Below, one piece after another: positions 48,496 through 61,806 of a stretch of DNA of 64,000 bases; within the stretch, counting starts at the first letter, position 1; every line of letters begins with the position of its first letter. The notes below the pieces were generated by a model that ran no database searches, was not told the origin of the DNA, and saw only the letters and a program-made list of their open reading frames with translations. A program made the translations under genes and the position numbers. Source of the DNA: Moringa oleifera. Lineage: Eukaryota; Streptophyta; Magnoliopsida; Brassicales; Moringaceae. The stretch spans positions 4,278,001 to 4,342,000 of the forward strand of contig JAJFZO010000566.1 in assembly GCA_021397835.1 (NCBI GenBank), written 5' to 3'.

Positions 48496-49195
48496 GAAAA
48501 TTTACTTTGCTTGCTTTTAGATAGCATAATTTTAATTAATTCAATTTTATATTTAAAGTTTTAATTTGATATAATTTGGATCTCGGGTAAAATGATTGTA
48601 AAAAATTAATGATATTTTTATTATTGAAATGCCTAAAAAATGAATCAAGTAGATTCTATATCCTATTTCAAGTCCATTCTTCAATTTTTAAATTAAAATG
48701 GTCTTCAATTCACGAGTCATTTTTATGAAATTTTTAAAATTTTTAAAACTATAAAATTGAGAAGAAATATTTTTCACTATTCAAAAATTTATGAAATTTT
48801 TGTCTATGATAATTTGAACATTTTTTTACGTCTGTAAAAAATTTCAAGTCAAAATTTATTGTATAAAATATCTAATTTAAGTATCTTCAATTTTTAAAGT
48901 TTTTGATATAATTTAAATTAATTTATTTTTTAAAATATAAAATTATGTCAATTGAAATATTGATGTTGAATTAAAATTTGAATAAAATTCAGATTTTTTA
49001 TTTATTTTAAAAAACAAAATTTATTTATAAGAAATTTATTGAATTAATTCTTGTATAATTGGTATAAACTCTATTAAATTGATTTGTATAAAATTTAATA
49101 AATAAAGTGAAGTTATATAAGATGTTGCCAACCAAACTCATCAATAAGATTATAAACCATTAGGGATGATAGTAAGTAAGGTGCCCACTCATTTA
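48496..49195. other. AT-rich spacer with dispersed repeat copy
   Basis: About 48760-48915 matches 34975-35130 in the same orientation (TTTTTTACGTCTGTAAAAAATTTCAAGTCAAAATTT against TTTACATTTATCAAAAATTTCAAGTTAAAATTT, shown here as the shared module AAAAATTTCAAGT). No coding signal. Confidence 0.55.
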
Positions 49196-49892
49196 GGCCA
49201 TCTCCAATCCTGTACATCAAATTTAACATCAATTTGGTGTTAAAAAAAATCTTTTTAGAATATTTTAACACCAATTTTTTTTTATCTTTAATTCATTTAT
49301 ATCAAATTAGTGTTATAATATTATTTTAATAATATAAATAATAATTATTATTAATAAATATATTTATAAAATTAATTAATTTAAGATAATAAAATAATTA
49401 ATATAATTTAAAATTTTAATTTATATTTTTTTACAAAATTAATATTACATAATAAATTATAATTTAAATTAATTTTTAAAATTAATAATTTATCAATTAA
49501 ATTTTATAAAAATATTTTTTATTGTAATTTTTACTTGATTATTTTTATGAGTTATTTATATTTTAATATTATGTATAATATTATTATTAATTAATTAAAT
49601 TATTATTATTATTAATTTAAATAAAATAAAATTATATATTGAATATTGGTCTTGTTTTAAAGATCTTGATAATATATATTCTCAATGATATAATTTTTTC
49701 TTAATAATATCATATATTTATTAAGTTATTAATAAAAATATATTTGATTTAAAAACTTTAAAAAAGTAATTGTAAAAAAAATTTAAAAAAATACGTCAAT
49801 TTGATGTACCTATTGCACCAAATTTGATGCAGTACTGTAGCTGTACCAAATTAGAGAAATCAATTTACCGACTCATTGGAGACGATTTGGTA
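49196..49892. mobile_element. MITE-like element with GGCCATCTCCAAT-type end
   Basis: The left end reads GGCCATCTCCAATC and the right end read in reverse gives CGTCTCCAATGAG. A subterminal GTACATCAAATTTAACATCAA near 49212 is mirrored by TGATGTACC...AAATTTGATGCA near 49803-49833. The interior is almost pure A/T without a gene. Ends of the GGCCATCTCCAA kind are typical of non-autonomous DNA elements in plants, but the exact ends and the target-site duplication are not resolved. Confidence 0.5.
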
Positions 49893-52800
49893 AATTTTGA
49901 ATTGCATTTTACCGTTTTGTCGTCTTTGTTGAAGATGAACTTAGAATACTCAAATTGAAAATTTATTAAAATATATACACTCGAAGTTATCTCAAATTTT
50001 CTGAAAAAAAAGATTATATATACTATCTATACTCATCTTAGATTCAATTACTAATATTTTCATATTATTTCAATTCGTTGAAATTTATTATTATTATTAT
50101 ATATACATAAATATTTTATAAATTTTAAATCGATAATAAGGTGTCCACTCAATCCTCATTTATAAGGATCAATTTCAATTAATTAACTTTAAAATAAGTT
50201 AATAAAAATTATAAATTAAACTAATAGAATAAAAAATAAATTAATCAAACTCAAAACATATATTTTTTCATTTTAAAATAATATTTTTAAGTTATCAAAT
50301 TTGATTACATAATCAAATTTAAATAAAAGGTATTCAAAAACTTGAATCTAAATCATATCAAAACTTAATTCAAATATTAAAATTAAAATTAAAATTATCT
50401 CAAATCATATTAAAAATTACTTGAATCCATTTTATTAAGATTGGATGAAGTGAAATATTCACAAAAATTTAATATGTTACCAATCATGTAAATCATATCT
50501 TTTTTAACGATTCTATTATTAACCTTAAAAGCTCAATAAACCTTTACGTACACTAAACCCTGAACCTCATATTTTTCAATTGATCAAATCCATCAACAAT
50601 CTTTAAAAAAAAAAATAAATATATGTTACTAAATTGCATAAGATTTATAAAATCATAATTAGAATCAACAATTTCAATTTTCAATGGAATCAATTTGGCC
50701 CATCTCTTAACGAATAAAGCCCAACAAATTTATGGAAGTCGAGCTTGGCCCTTCAATTTGGATACCAATTTGAGTCATTGCTACCCTTACTAGCTCATGA
50801 CGTGCATATATTACATGCTAATAGGCCTCATAATTCTTCTTATCTATGCTACATTTTTGGGTAGACATTAGTCGGTGTCCCAAAGCTAATTAGACTCCAA
50901 CGGCCATATAAAGTAAACTTATCCTCTTAGTCATCATGGGATTAGACCTTCATTTTTCTAGGTACAACCATGAAATTGGATACCATAAAATCCAAGTTAG
51001 GATAAGGTTGAGTAATCTAATCCAATCATATGTTTTCTATCTTATCATTTATTTGGTATATCACGAAATCAAAAGGGAAGATGGAATAGTGTTTATTTAC
51101 TTGTGACAAAGATAGCATTTACATTTATAATATATAGTTTAGCATCATTTTTATTTTTTTTAATCTCTTTAAATCAAATTAGATATTATAGTATTAATAA
51201 TTTACATATTTTTATAACATGCTAAACAAAGAGAAAATTTAAGAAAAATAGTGCAATTATATAAGTGGAAATAGGAAAGATAGGCGGACGAAAATGACAT
51301 GATAATGTGAAAGGGAAAGAAGATATGTGGACTTTATGCAACTTAGATTCACCAAATCTTTATTGACTTTATCCATTAGCTTTAGTCTCTTATTTTTCTT
51401 TCCAATTAAACAAAGATTTTTGTACGAGAATTCAAGATTTATGTATCGGGTTCAACAAGACAATAGCAATCTACCTATTTAATAAATTCAAGGAGGTTGG
51501 GTTAGGTCTATTGTTCTTTACCACAAGAGAAATCATGACATGGACTTTTACTACATTTATTATTTAATTATTTGAATTTTCTGAAGTTTGCATAATGATA
51601 TTATAGGTAATCTTATAATAACAAGGCCGCAAATATATGCAATTGAATTGGTACAATTTTCTAAGGATTACACATTTCAAAACAATATCTGCAATTGTTT
51701 GAGAAGTCATAATCTTTAAATTAATAAAAAAAATTACAATAATTTATAAAAAAAATTTTACAATATTTATGTAATTAATCCACTCGAAAAGATACAAATA
51801 ATGTCACTTAAACAAATTTAATTTTAAATAATTGTAACATAATGCAATAAGTTTTGGGTTTTGTCATTATAAGGTGAGATAATTAACTCAAAAAATTAAT
51901 GCGTTGGTTAAAAAATCTATCTTGTTTATAAAATCAAATTCTTTTTCACGCATATCTAATAAATGATTCTTAAAAAAATATTTATTCATGTTAAATTCTT
52001 TTTTAGATAATGCATTTATAGAAAAAAAAAACGTAAATATCTAATAATAAATCATATTAATTTTAATATCGCTATTTCAAATCAAGATATTTAATTTAAA
52101 GCATGATAATATCAAATGAAATAATTATTTTTTTATGAAATGTAAATTTACCTAAAGAATGTATATGATGTCAAATTATTTGAAAAGTCAATCCTATCAA
52201 TAGCAAGTTTTTAAATAATATTTATGATTTTTACCAACTACTATGCAATTACATACGAAACGAAAATTTCAATATCTTGCATGTTTTGCTATATTAGACT
52301 TTTTTTCCTCTTTTAGGAACAAAATCATTTTGTCTTTTAGTTTTTTATAACATTAGACAAAGGTCAATTATTTTGTTTCTTTCTCATTGAATTCAAAGAA
52401 GTTTACATTATCTACCAAATTCAATCTTGGGATTCAATATTTTCCGGCTTATGAACCCAATCAATTTCGATGGCTTAATTTCCTTCTAGCCTTTCAATTT
52501 TATAATGGGTGGGGGATATGAAATTTCAACATTTGATTACTTTTCCGTAAAGATTTCCCCCTTCCGTAATCTTAGAATTAGACTCAAATCCTAATTCATA
52601 ATCCATGTCCAATAATTAATTCATATTATAATCTCTTTTTCCTTTTTAACTACTTCCAACCGATTTGGTCGGTTTCTTTGAAGTTGCTAACAAATAACCA
52701 AATCATCGTTACTTTTAACGGAAAGGTTGATTTCTTGATTAATATTTGATCTTTACCTTAATTCAAATGTTTCTTCTTAATTGCTGTTAATTATAAGGTC

Positions 52801-55800
52801 GGTATCTTTTGATGTTGGCATGATAACATAAAGCACTCAACAAATTAAGAAGATGCTTTAATTAGAATAAAAAAACAAAATATTATCTCGCTTTTGAGAA
52901 TTTTATAAAAAGAAAAAAGGTCGAACACCGTTCTTTATAGGATAACAGAAAGAAGAAGTTTACATTAACAGACTATAGCATAAAGTGAACTAAAAAAAAA
53001 AAAATGTGACACCTTAGGAATCTTTTTGACCCAAGTGGGTGTATTAAAATAATTTGATAAAGTAATTATAACGCTAATCACATGGATTTGCCGGTCATGA
53101 GTTCACTGTGGCAAACTCTAGTACGTGGCAAAACATATGCATCAAATGACATGAACGATGTTAATTAAAATAATTAATTTTTATTAACCATACATTATAG
53201 TAGTGATAACGTCAATGTTGGAACATATTATTTGGACCGAACAAGGAAGAGAAAGAAATTATTATATGGTGAATTAAAAATATTTGGAGGACACAAATAG
53301 GACTTGTTGGTGTCATTTAGTCATAAGACAAGTTGATTATTGATTGAATTAAGGGGATTTGTTATATTTTCTTATAAATTGGAAGATAATATAATTTAAT
53401 GGAATCTTTGACAATAATGAAGTGATGGAACAAGAAATATAGTATGTTCAAAAAGAGCTTTTTGTGAAATTAATAATTAACAATTAGTTGGGCACCTCAT
53501 TTTCAACATTTTTTAAATATGATAAATATAAAAAATGTGCTACTAAATTTATTTTTTAATTTAAATTTATTTTATTAATTAATTAATTTTTACATTTGAC
53601 TGAAATTTTCTATTTGAATCACAATTTTAATTTAAATCAAGTTGGACAATTCTTTCAAAATTTAGAAAATTCTTACAAAGGTAATTTAAGGAAATAAAAA
53701 ATTATGAAAACATAAAAATTTTAAATCATAAAAAGTCTCTCTTTTTTATTTATTCTTTTCTCTCTCTATATATATTCTTTTTTTCTCTCATTTTTTCATA
53801 CTTAAATTAACCTAATTGTTTAAATAAAATTTAAAGTAAAATTTAATTGGGTAAAAATTGAATATAAAACCGAGTACATAACAAAACATAATTTAAATTA
53901 AAAAGTAGACTTAACATAAGTTTTTTTTATATATTTATCTATAAAATATTATGTAAATCTTTTTTAAGTAAGTATAGAAAAAAACTTATGTTATACATGC
54001 CTTTTATTTTATACTTCAAAATATTGATTGAATTAAAAGTTAATTATATAAAAAAATTTATAATTTTCTTACTATGTCAAATTGATATTTAAAAAAATTT
54101 ACTTATTTAAAATTTATATTTTTATTATATTTTTAATATAAAATTTTTGTTAATATTAACGATGTTACATACAAACATAATATTAAATAAATATTCATAA
54201 TTTTTAAAATATTTATTTATTTTATTTTTAAAATAAATTTTAAAGAAAATATTAAATAAATAAAAAATTTTATTATTTACAAGTATAATGATATTTACTT
54301 GGATAAAGAAATATATATATATATATATATATATATTTGTAAAAATAAGTGAAACACTAATTGGGAAATTAACCTTATTTTATTTATTCTATGCCTTGTG
54401 AACTCCTTGATTTTTAGTTTATAATATAGTGTTGTTTTTTAGATATCTAACCACTTCATGATTCCACTTTGGACATTTCCGGCGATCTTAGACAAGAAAA
54501 GCATAATATCTTAAACGAAAAAAACGACATACCTTTGCAATAAAACCTACCCAACTATAAACAAACTACTTCCATTGTGGCAATAATTGTTCCCTCTTTC
54601 TTAAACAAAATTAAAAATTTTATTTTTATTAAATGATAATAAATAAATAATAAAATAAATAAATAAATCTATAAATCAAAGCATCTTCTTGACTTATTAC
54701 CTATGTGTAGCATGCATTCATGTCATGATTGGTACTTTGCCTCCATGTGCACCCCAATGTAACCTAACAAGGGCATGTGATTTGTTGGACATTGCTCATG
54801 TAATTATAGTTCACGGGCACATATTTTTATATATATAATAATTTATATGTTGGATTTTAGTTGAATAGTGTAATTCATATTATTAATTGATAAAAAATTA
54901 TATGGTATCTTTCAATTTGTGTTAAAAAGTCGTTACACTTGAAATAAATAAAGAACTTAATTTGATTTTTTAAATAAATTTATTGATCTTCTCCCTTATT
55001 CAATCAAAAGGCTTAAATTGATCATGAAAACAAAATTTTGGGTTGATTTTTCTGAAAGGAAACTTCAATTATTCTTGAAAATTGATTTTGTCAGATTGAG
55101 TTTGATTTTTCTTTTTTGAATTTATCATATAAAGATGAATAGAAGAAATGATTTTGTACTTAACCGACTTTTTAAAATAAAAAATGATAATAAATTTATG
55201 CAGCATAATTTTAATTATGAGATAAATAAAAATATTTTAATCATCCCATAGAAAAAGCTCAAAAATAAAATTTCTTTTATTGTTATTTTAAATTATTTTA
55301 ATGATTTACTTTAAATTTTTGATAAAATAAATATTAGTGGAAAAAAGAGGATCATAATGCATGAGATCAATGTTTTTTGGACTTTAAATGCAATCAAATT
55401 TTGGGGCTTTTAAATTTTAAATTTTGCACTTTCAACAATTTTTTTCTAAAAAATAATTTTAAAATTCATTCTCATGCCAAAGGATAAATAACAAATGAAA
55501 AATTCAAAATCAACAAATAATACTAATATTTAATGTTAATAAAATATATATATATACACACATGTGAGATTGTGCAAAATAAAAAAAAATAAAAAACTTT
55601 TTAAAATTTATTAAATAAAATAAAATATACAAATTTATAAAAAATTAAAGATATTAAAATTTATGAAAAAATAAAATTACTATAATGAAAAATAGGATCT
55701 TTTACACGGATCAAGTTTGATTTGAAGTGAAAATCAAAGGGAAAATTTTCTTAAAATATAAAGATTAGGGTTATGGTTAATAACGAAATTGTGTCTAATA

Positions 55801-55860
55801 TCAACTCGATTAGTTTAGTAGTTAAAAAAACCGGACTGTCACTTTTTCCAATAAAAAGGA
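49893..55860. other. 6-kb AT-rich intergenic region without supported genes
   Basis: No open reading frame, RNA gene or recognisable transposon domain was found. Composition is strongly A/T with homopolymers throughout. 50690-51010 and 52430-52600 are slightly less AT-rich but carry no coding signal. Confidence 0.5.
54310..54337. repeat. (AT)n microsatellite
   Basis: Uninterrupted AT dinucleotide run of about 27 bases in the intergenic region upstream of CBL. Confidence 0.9.
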
Positions 55861-55889
55861 ATATTCGGAAAAATTCCAACACTAGAGAC

Positions 55890-56019
55890 ACGCGTGACAT
55901 CCTGCTCGGTATTCCACACATTGATAGCTTCCCATAAAAAAAGCCGTTTCCAACTTGGCCTGACAGACCACTTGTCCTTTCTCAGCCGTCCGATTTGCCC
56001 TTCAACGAACGCCACGCGC
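55890..56019 (+). promoter_or_regulatory. two CGCG-box motifs upstream of CBL
   Basis: ACGCGT at 55890-55895 and ACGCGC at 56014-56019 fit the VCGCGB consensus bound by calmodulin-regulated CAMTA factors. They lie in a GC-richer stretch just before the CBL 5' leader. The second sits in the loop of a perfect 8-base inverted repeat (TTCAACGA at 56001-56008, TCGTTGAA at 56022-56029). Function is inferred from the motifs. Confidence 0.4.
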
Positions 56020-56185
56020 TCTCGTTGAAACCCTGCTTACCCTTTTCTGTGTAAATAAATTAATTTCTCTGAAGCTCTCTGGGTGTGCGTTTTTTTCTCT
56101 ATAAAGAGGAAAGTTTCACTTTTTTTCTGCAAAATTAGCTTCGCATTGCAGTTTACATGGCTTTTGCCGGCCAATGCTTTGGTCG

Positions 56186-57048
56186 GTAAGTCTCTATCTC
56201 GCCGGTATTTGTGTTTGTTTGATCGTTTTGATTTGGGTTTTAAATTTCTCCGACTGTCCAGTTAATTCGAATTGGAATGGCGTTTTCCTTTTCCTTTTTC
56301 GGTTTCAACTTTTTCACATGGTTTCCAATATAAGTGTTCTTTTGTGTTTTGGGAATTCTTTTGCTCAAGCGATTTGAAAGCAGGATTGGAGATAGGTTTG
56401 TGTGAGTTTCTTTTTTTCGTTTTTTTTTTTTGAAAATTTGGTTTCTGTTTAATGTGTTAGTTTTCTTTAATTCCAACGATTTGTAGGTTTTTGATGCATG
56501 TTGCTTTGTTTTCTTTTCTGTTTAGTTTCTGAGAAGTTTAACTGAATGGGGAATAATGGAAAAGAGTGTTCCAAGCTTTTTTGATTTTGGTTTCTTTGGA
56601 ACTAAGAAAACAAGGAATCCTAACTTATTACATAGCTTCTTCTTCTCTCTCTCTTTTTTTTTTTTTTTGGGTGTTACTTGTTTTGTTCCTTTTAATTATG
56701 AAAAGTTGAAAATCTTCAAGAAAAAGAATCAATTTGCTTTCTTGCCCCTCCTTTTTCTTTATACTCTGAGCAAGGAAGTATAAGTGTTGAAGTAAATATT
56801 CTCAGAAGACATATCTGCAGAGCTATTTATTTGTAATAGACCCATAACATGTAATTTGAATCAATCTGTTTTAATTTTTACTTTGTTTTCTTTTGAACTT
56901 TTGTTTATCAACTAACTATTTTGTTTGGTTGGTTGAATCTACGTTCTTGGAATTTGCAAGGTATTACATGGCTATGATGATACAGTACTGTAGAGCCTAG
57001 GCTCTTAAGTCTAGTTGCACACATCTTCCTCTTCTTCCTCTTCTTCAG
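56186..57048 (+). other. CBL1: probable 5'-UTR intron of the CBL gene
   Basis: A strong donor (TCG|GTAAGT) at 56186 and an acceptor after a long pyrimidine tract (CTTCTTCCTCTTCTTCAG) ending at 57048 bracket 863 bases with T-rich intron composition. The acceptor leaves 23 leader bases before the ATG at 57072. The pyrimidine-rich DNA around 56045-56130 suggests the transcription start region. Confidence 0.6.
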
Positions 57049-57071
57049 ATTTTTCTTTTCCGTCTTCTACA

Positions 57072-60000
57072 ATGGGCTGTTTTCAGTCTAAAGTAGGAAG
57101 GCAGATCCCTGGACATGAGGACCCAGTAATGCTTGCCTCAGAGACAGCTTGTGAGTGATCTTCTCCGATTCATTATTTGGGGGCAGTAAGCCTCCTAAGC
57201 TTGTGAATTGAGTGCCTTAATTTTGTTGATGTTAATCCTTTGGACTTCTTACGAGTAAAAGTTAAATGTCATAGGCTTCATGGAAATTGTAATTGAGGCT
57301 TCTTAAACTGTTATGTATATATTAGTTTGGGAAGAAGGAAAAACTCGGAGATCATATAAGATTTTAAACAACAATTGCTTGGAAATGCATAGGGAACCTA
57401 TTTGGAATTATTATTTCACTTGTTATAATTGCTCATTTAATACAGGTCTTCTTGAGGGATTCATCGTCTTTCTATCTGATTGGTTGAATGATTTATGTTC
57501 TTTCTATCTGATTGGTTGAGTGATCATCTATGGATTCTGCTGTGATTCTCATAGATAATGGATCGAGACTTCTCTGGAGAAGTTTTCATGAGCCTTTTAT
57601 CATATAAGTACTTTTATTTGAAAAAGTATTCTCTGCAATAATCATCTAGTTGAATCTCAACCCAACACTGCCATTTATTTTTGTTATTTGTTTCTCTCTC
57701 TGTCTCTATATGAGATTGTGTGTGTTTCTAAGTCTGATATTTTCATTGAAAGCTGATGTTGGTTGCCCGATATTTGATTTTCCAGTCAGTGTTAGTGAAG
57801 TTGAAGCACTCTTTGAGCTGTTCAAGAGCATCAGCAGTTCTGTCATTGACGATGGGTTGATAAGCAAGGTATTTTAGACTGGTAGTTGTAACCAAAGCCT
57901 GTTTCACTCCTTATGTGCTTCTTTCTTTATCAGTCATTAACTGAAAAGGAGGGAGAGGGAGGAATGAAAGAGAAAATCAAAGATGATAATAATGATAATG
58001 AACATGGACTAGAGTCCACTTTATTTTATATTATCTGTTTATTTGTTAAAATTTCTGACCTATTGCAGTTCCTTCTGCCAATACTCTTGGGTGTGACTTT
58101 TGGGGCCTGAATGTATTTTATGTGGATACAATATCAATTTTTTAGGACCATATGACAAACCTTATATTCTGTTTCATTTAATTGATCTTCTTGGTGTTGG
58201 ACTTTTTTTGTGATGCAAATTTGACTATTCTTTTGTTACTGACCTTAATGCGGTTATGCAAATCAGACGGACTTATTTTATGCCTTTTCGTTGTATTTCT
58301 GTTGTTGAACTGTGCTGATTGTATTTAACCTAATCTACAGTTTATCAAACTATTGAGTTGTGAAATGTACTTTAATAAATAGTTCTTTCCATTTCAATTT
58401 ATGCATTCTGGTTGTGATGATTAGGGGATATCTCTAAAGAATTTTTTGCAGATCTTTTGTTTAATTTCTCAGCATCTGATATTGGATATTTCTTTTTACA
58501 TTTGCAGGAAGAATTTCAACTCGCTTTGTTCAAGAACAGAAAGAAAGAAAATCTGTTTGCAAATAGGGTATTGTGTTTTTCCATTTTGTGATTATATATG
58601 CAGTATATGGGGTTAATATGATGATTCTATCAATGTATTTGAAAGTTAATTCTTAATGTGATAGCAAAACCCTTGCATTTAGTAATATATGTATGTGTGT
58701 GGGAGGCACCCAACCAAGTAGGTGTAGCCCAATGGGTAGGGTGAGCAGAGACTGAAGGAGGCCTGAGTTTGATTCTCCACTGAAGCGCTATCTTGCCTGG
58801 GGATGGGATATTCTTGGCTGCCCTCTGCTCCCACGGATTAGTTGATTGGGTCCCGAGCTAAAATGCAAAGGGAATGTCTTTGAATACCATGGTTATCAAA
58901 TATATACATGGGAGGCACCCCTTGGTGCCATTTATAGTTAAAAACACATGCACTAGTGAGCTGCTTCATATGTTACATTATTCTTATTGGCATCTTAATG
59001 GATTCTGTAAATAGAATGTGGCTACCAAGTGTATCAACTCTAGAATCTTTTTTTTTGTGTGAAAATAAGGATGTTTGCATGCAGATATTTGATATGTTTG
59101 ATGCCAAGCGGAAGGGGGTCATTGATTTTGGTGACTTTGTGAGATCACTCCATGTCTTCCATCCAAATACTTCATTAGAAGACAAAATTGATTGTAAGTT
59201 GATCATAACCTTAGGGCTTTTAATTGCCCCAACAGGAGTCCTTTTGTCATCTTTTTAGCCCTTTGTTCCCTCATTGTGTCCAATTTTGTATTCTGATTTA
59301 TGCCTACTTCTCTATGTTATGTCTCAGTTACATTTAAGCTTTATGATATGGACAATACTGGATTTATTGAGCGCCATGAGGTATGTTGACTGTTATTTTT
59401 CTTCCAATCTCAGTGAAAGCAATTATAGCACTCTTGTTATCTTGGTCATGAGAAAGATGATTAAGCAATGGTCATGGAAACATTTTGTCTTCAATATGTG
59501 GTTGTGTTACCTGTTGGATCACTCAGGCAGCACCAGAAAGGGTTTTGGTGATAGTCATTTATCTGCGCTATAACTTGTATCATAGGATTTTATTGACTTA
59601 CCTCAAGTTAGGAATGTTGAAGAACATGACAATTTTAACTGACCCACTGGGGTTGCCAGTGACAAGTGGTAAATTTATTACTTGTTTCCCTGATTCTGTT
59701 TGGTGACTCCTTGATTGACCTGCCTTTGCTCAAGTTTCTACTGGTGCTTGATTCACCAGCTCCTGTGGTTTTGGACTTTATCTCATTGTTATGAAATTGT
59801 TTGATTTTTCAACTAATTCTATGTAGTTGTGTTCTTTTTCCATGGTCTTAACGACATAAGACATTGTTTTCTTTATTGTTTGGTTATCTTTAAGTCATAT
59901 ATTCAGCCTTCCAATTAAAAAAAAAAAAACAAAACATATATATACTCAGCCTTTTCAATCCAGCTTAAAAATGTGGGGTTACAAAATTAGTTCTTTGCTC

Positions 60001-60708
60001 TCATCTTCCTTTAGAAATTAAAAGAGGCATTCGGCAGTTGGTATTTTCTTTACTCAGAATGGGCTTAATCTGCTATCATATGATTTGAATAAGTTCCTCG
60101 AGTGCTGAGATTGAATCAGTGTAAATGAGGGCAGGCATCTTGGGAGATACTTAAAGACTCATTGCCTCTGATTTTGGCAGGTGAAGCAAATGCTCATTGC
60201 ACTTCTTTGTGAATCTGAAATGAAGTTGGCTGATGAAACTATTGAGATAATACTTGACAAGGTCAGTTGCTTTTCTTGATAACCGAAACATATTTCTAAC
60301 AAGAAAATTTTTGAAACTTCTGAGTGACCCTTTTGCACCTGGTTTTCGAGTAACTTCAGTCCCTTTACCCTTGGCTTCTAATAAGCTGTTGAAAATGCTG
60401 ATCTTTTTGGTACAGACTTTCTTGGACGCTGATGTTAACCAGGATGGGAAGATAGACAAATCTGAGTGGCGTGACTTTGTAAATAAAAACCCATCGTTAT
60501 TAAAGATCATGACGCTTCCCTATTTAAGGTACATACCAGAATATTTCTGTTTTTCTGTTTCATTTGAATCTCTCTTATTTTAAAAGCCTGAATAGCAAGA
60601 TGAGGTTTCAAATTTATAAGACTCCTTTTGTTAAATTTATGCAGGGATATAACGACAACCTTTCCTAGTTTTGTTTTTAATTCTGAGGTGGATGAGATGG
60701 CTACATGA
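57072..60708 (+). CDS. CBL1: calcineurin B-like calcium sensor, CBL1/CBL9 type
   Basis: Calcium sensor that binds and recruits CIPK kinases to membranes in salt, drought, cold and potassium signalling. Eight coding exons: 57072-57150, 57786-57868, 58508-58567, 59085-59193, 59328-59380, 60181-60261, 60416-60528, 60645-60708. They sum to 642 bases, exactly the 213 residues typical of CBL1/CBL9. The N-terminus MGCFQSK gives Gly2 for myristoylation and Cys3 for palmitoylation, the dual lipid anchor for the plasma membrane that marks this clade. Four EF-hands follow. The last is canonical ([15 protein letters not shown]), the third is [12 protein letters not shown], and the first is the non-canonical 14-residue CBL type around [15 protein letters not shown]. 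The end [15 protein letters not shown] contains the conserved C-terminal FPSF motif with its phosphorylatable Ser. Intron 3 carries a SINE. No defect is seen. CBL1 versus CBL9 cannot be separated by eye. Confidence 0.95.
58712..58908 (+). mobile_element. tRNA-derived SINE in CBL intron 3
   Basis: 197 bases flanked by the 12-base direct repeat TGGGAGGCACCC at 58700-58711 and 58909-58920. The A box TAGCCCAATGG (58725-58735) fits TRGYNNANNGG exactly. The B box GTTTGATTC (58767-58775) has one mismatch to GWTCRANNC. The 3' end is CCATGGTTATCAAATATATACA. It belongs to the same family as the copy at 27168-27369. Confidence 0.85.
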
Positions 60709-61593
60709 GGAAAGATGTAGATCTGGGAGTTCCTTCAATTAGAGTGGTCAAGTCGTAGATTTGAGTTACTACAAGTTAGAGTGGAAAGCTCAAATCCTTG
60801 CAATGAATTAGTTAAGGAAACCGAGTTTTGCTTTTAAGGTTGGTGTAGTTGAAGAGTCTGTCAATTTTAGAGCACATTGTTCTAGTTGACATTTTTCTTG
60901 GTCCTGTTAATAGTTCCAGATACATTGTGGGATAAATTCTTTTTTAGCCTTACATTTTAGTTCAGGGCTATTTGTTTTCAAAGCTTTTGTGATTGAAAAG
61001 TACATATATGCAGAGATTGAAAAATGGAAAAAATGAATGAAGATGTTTATAGACAGAAATGTCAGGTGGTTCTGATTTCGAGCATTACTAGAAATTATAG
61101 GCTCATGGCATCTGCATGGGTTGTTTTCTTTGTAATTGCAGCACATTCAACTTGGTTTCTTTCTGATTGTTCCCCCAGTTTCCTTGAGGTCAATATGATT
61201 CATGGCTTTTCAATTTTCAAGCAATGTTGTAGCTGGGGATGGTGAACCTGCTAAGATTTCCTGGGTCCTGGATCCAAAATTGTGATTAATAGCTTGGAGA
61301 TCTCAAAGAAATATCCGTGCTGGAAAGCCGGAACTGTTAGGGTTTCCAGGTTCCTGAATGAAACGTGGCAAGTATGTCATGAAGCCCTGGTTGCTTCCAA
61401 TTATAACTGTAAATTCTTGACTGAGTCTGGTGATTTTGCTGTAAAATGATAACCCTGGTGCAACAATTGCTGATGAGAAATTTTGGGTCTTCATTCAAAA
61501 GCTTTAGGAATTCATTACTCAACAAAAACCACTTTGGTATCTTAATGACAAGAAAATAATCTCTTGATCTTTAAGCAATCTGGGAGTACTTAA
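60709..61593. other. 3' flank of CBL
   Basis: The first few hundred bases after the CBL stop should hold its 3' UTR. 61250-61550 is of mixed composition without a convincing open frame. No further gene is supported. Confidence 0.5.
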
Positions 61594-61806
61594 AACCTCA
61601 TTTATATCTTTTGAAGAAATTGTAAGCATATTTTAAGGGGAGGGTTTAACATAATCAGAAGTTAAATTTCCTCAGCAGGAAACTCAGACAAATTATTATA
61701 AACCTCATTTATATCTTTTGAAGAAATTGTAAGCATGTTTTAAGGAGAGGGTTTAACATAATCAGAAGTTAAATTTCCTTAGCAGGAAACTCTGACAAAT
61801 TATTAT
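61594..61806. repeat. 106-base tandem duplication
   Basis: Two adjacent units start AAACCTCATTTATATC at 61594 and 61700 and run through TTTTAAGG..AGGGTTTAACA to ACAAATTATTATAA. They differ at about five positions, such as CATATTTTAAGGGG against CATGTTTTAAGGAG. It lies about 0.9 kb downstream of CBL and is non-coding. Confidence 0.9.

Noticed and set aside
58712..58780. possible tRNA gene suggested by A and B boxes
   Set aside because: No cloverleaf can be formed and the surrounding target-site duplication shows it is a SINE head.
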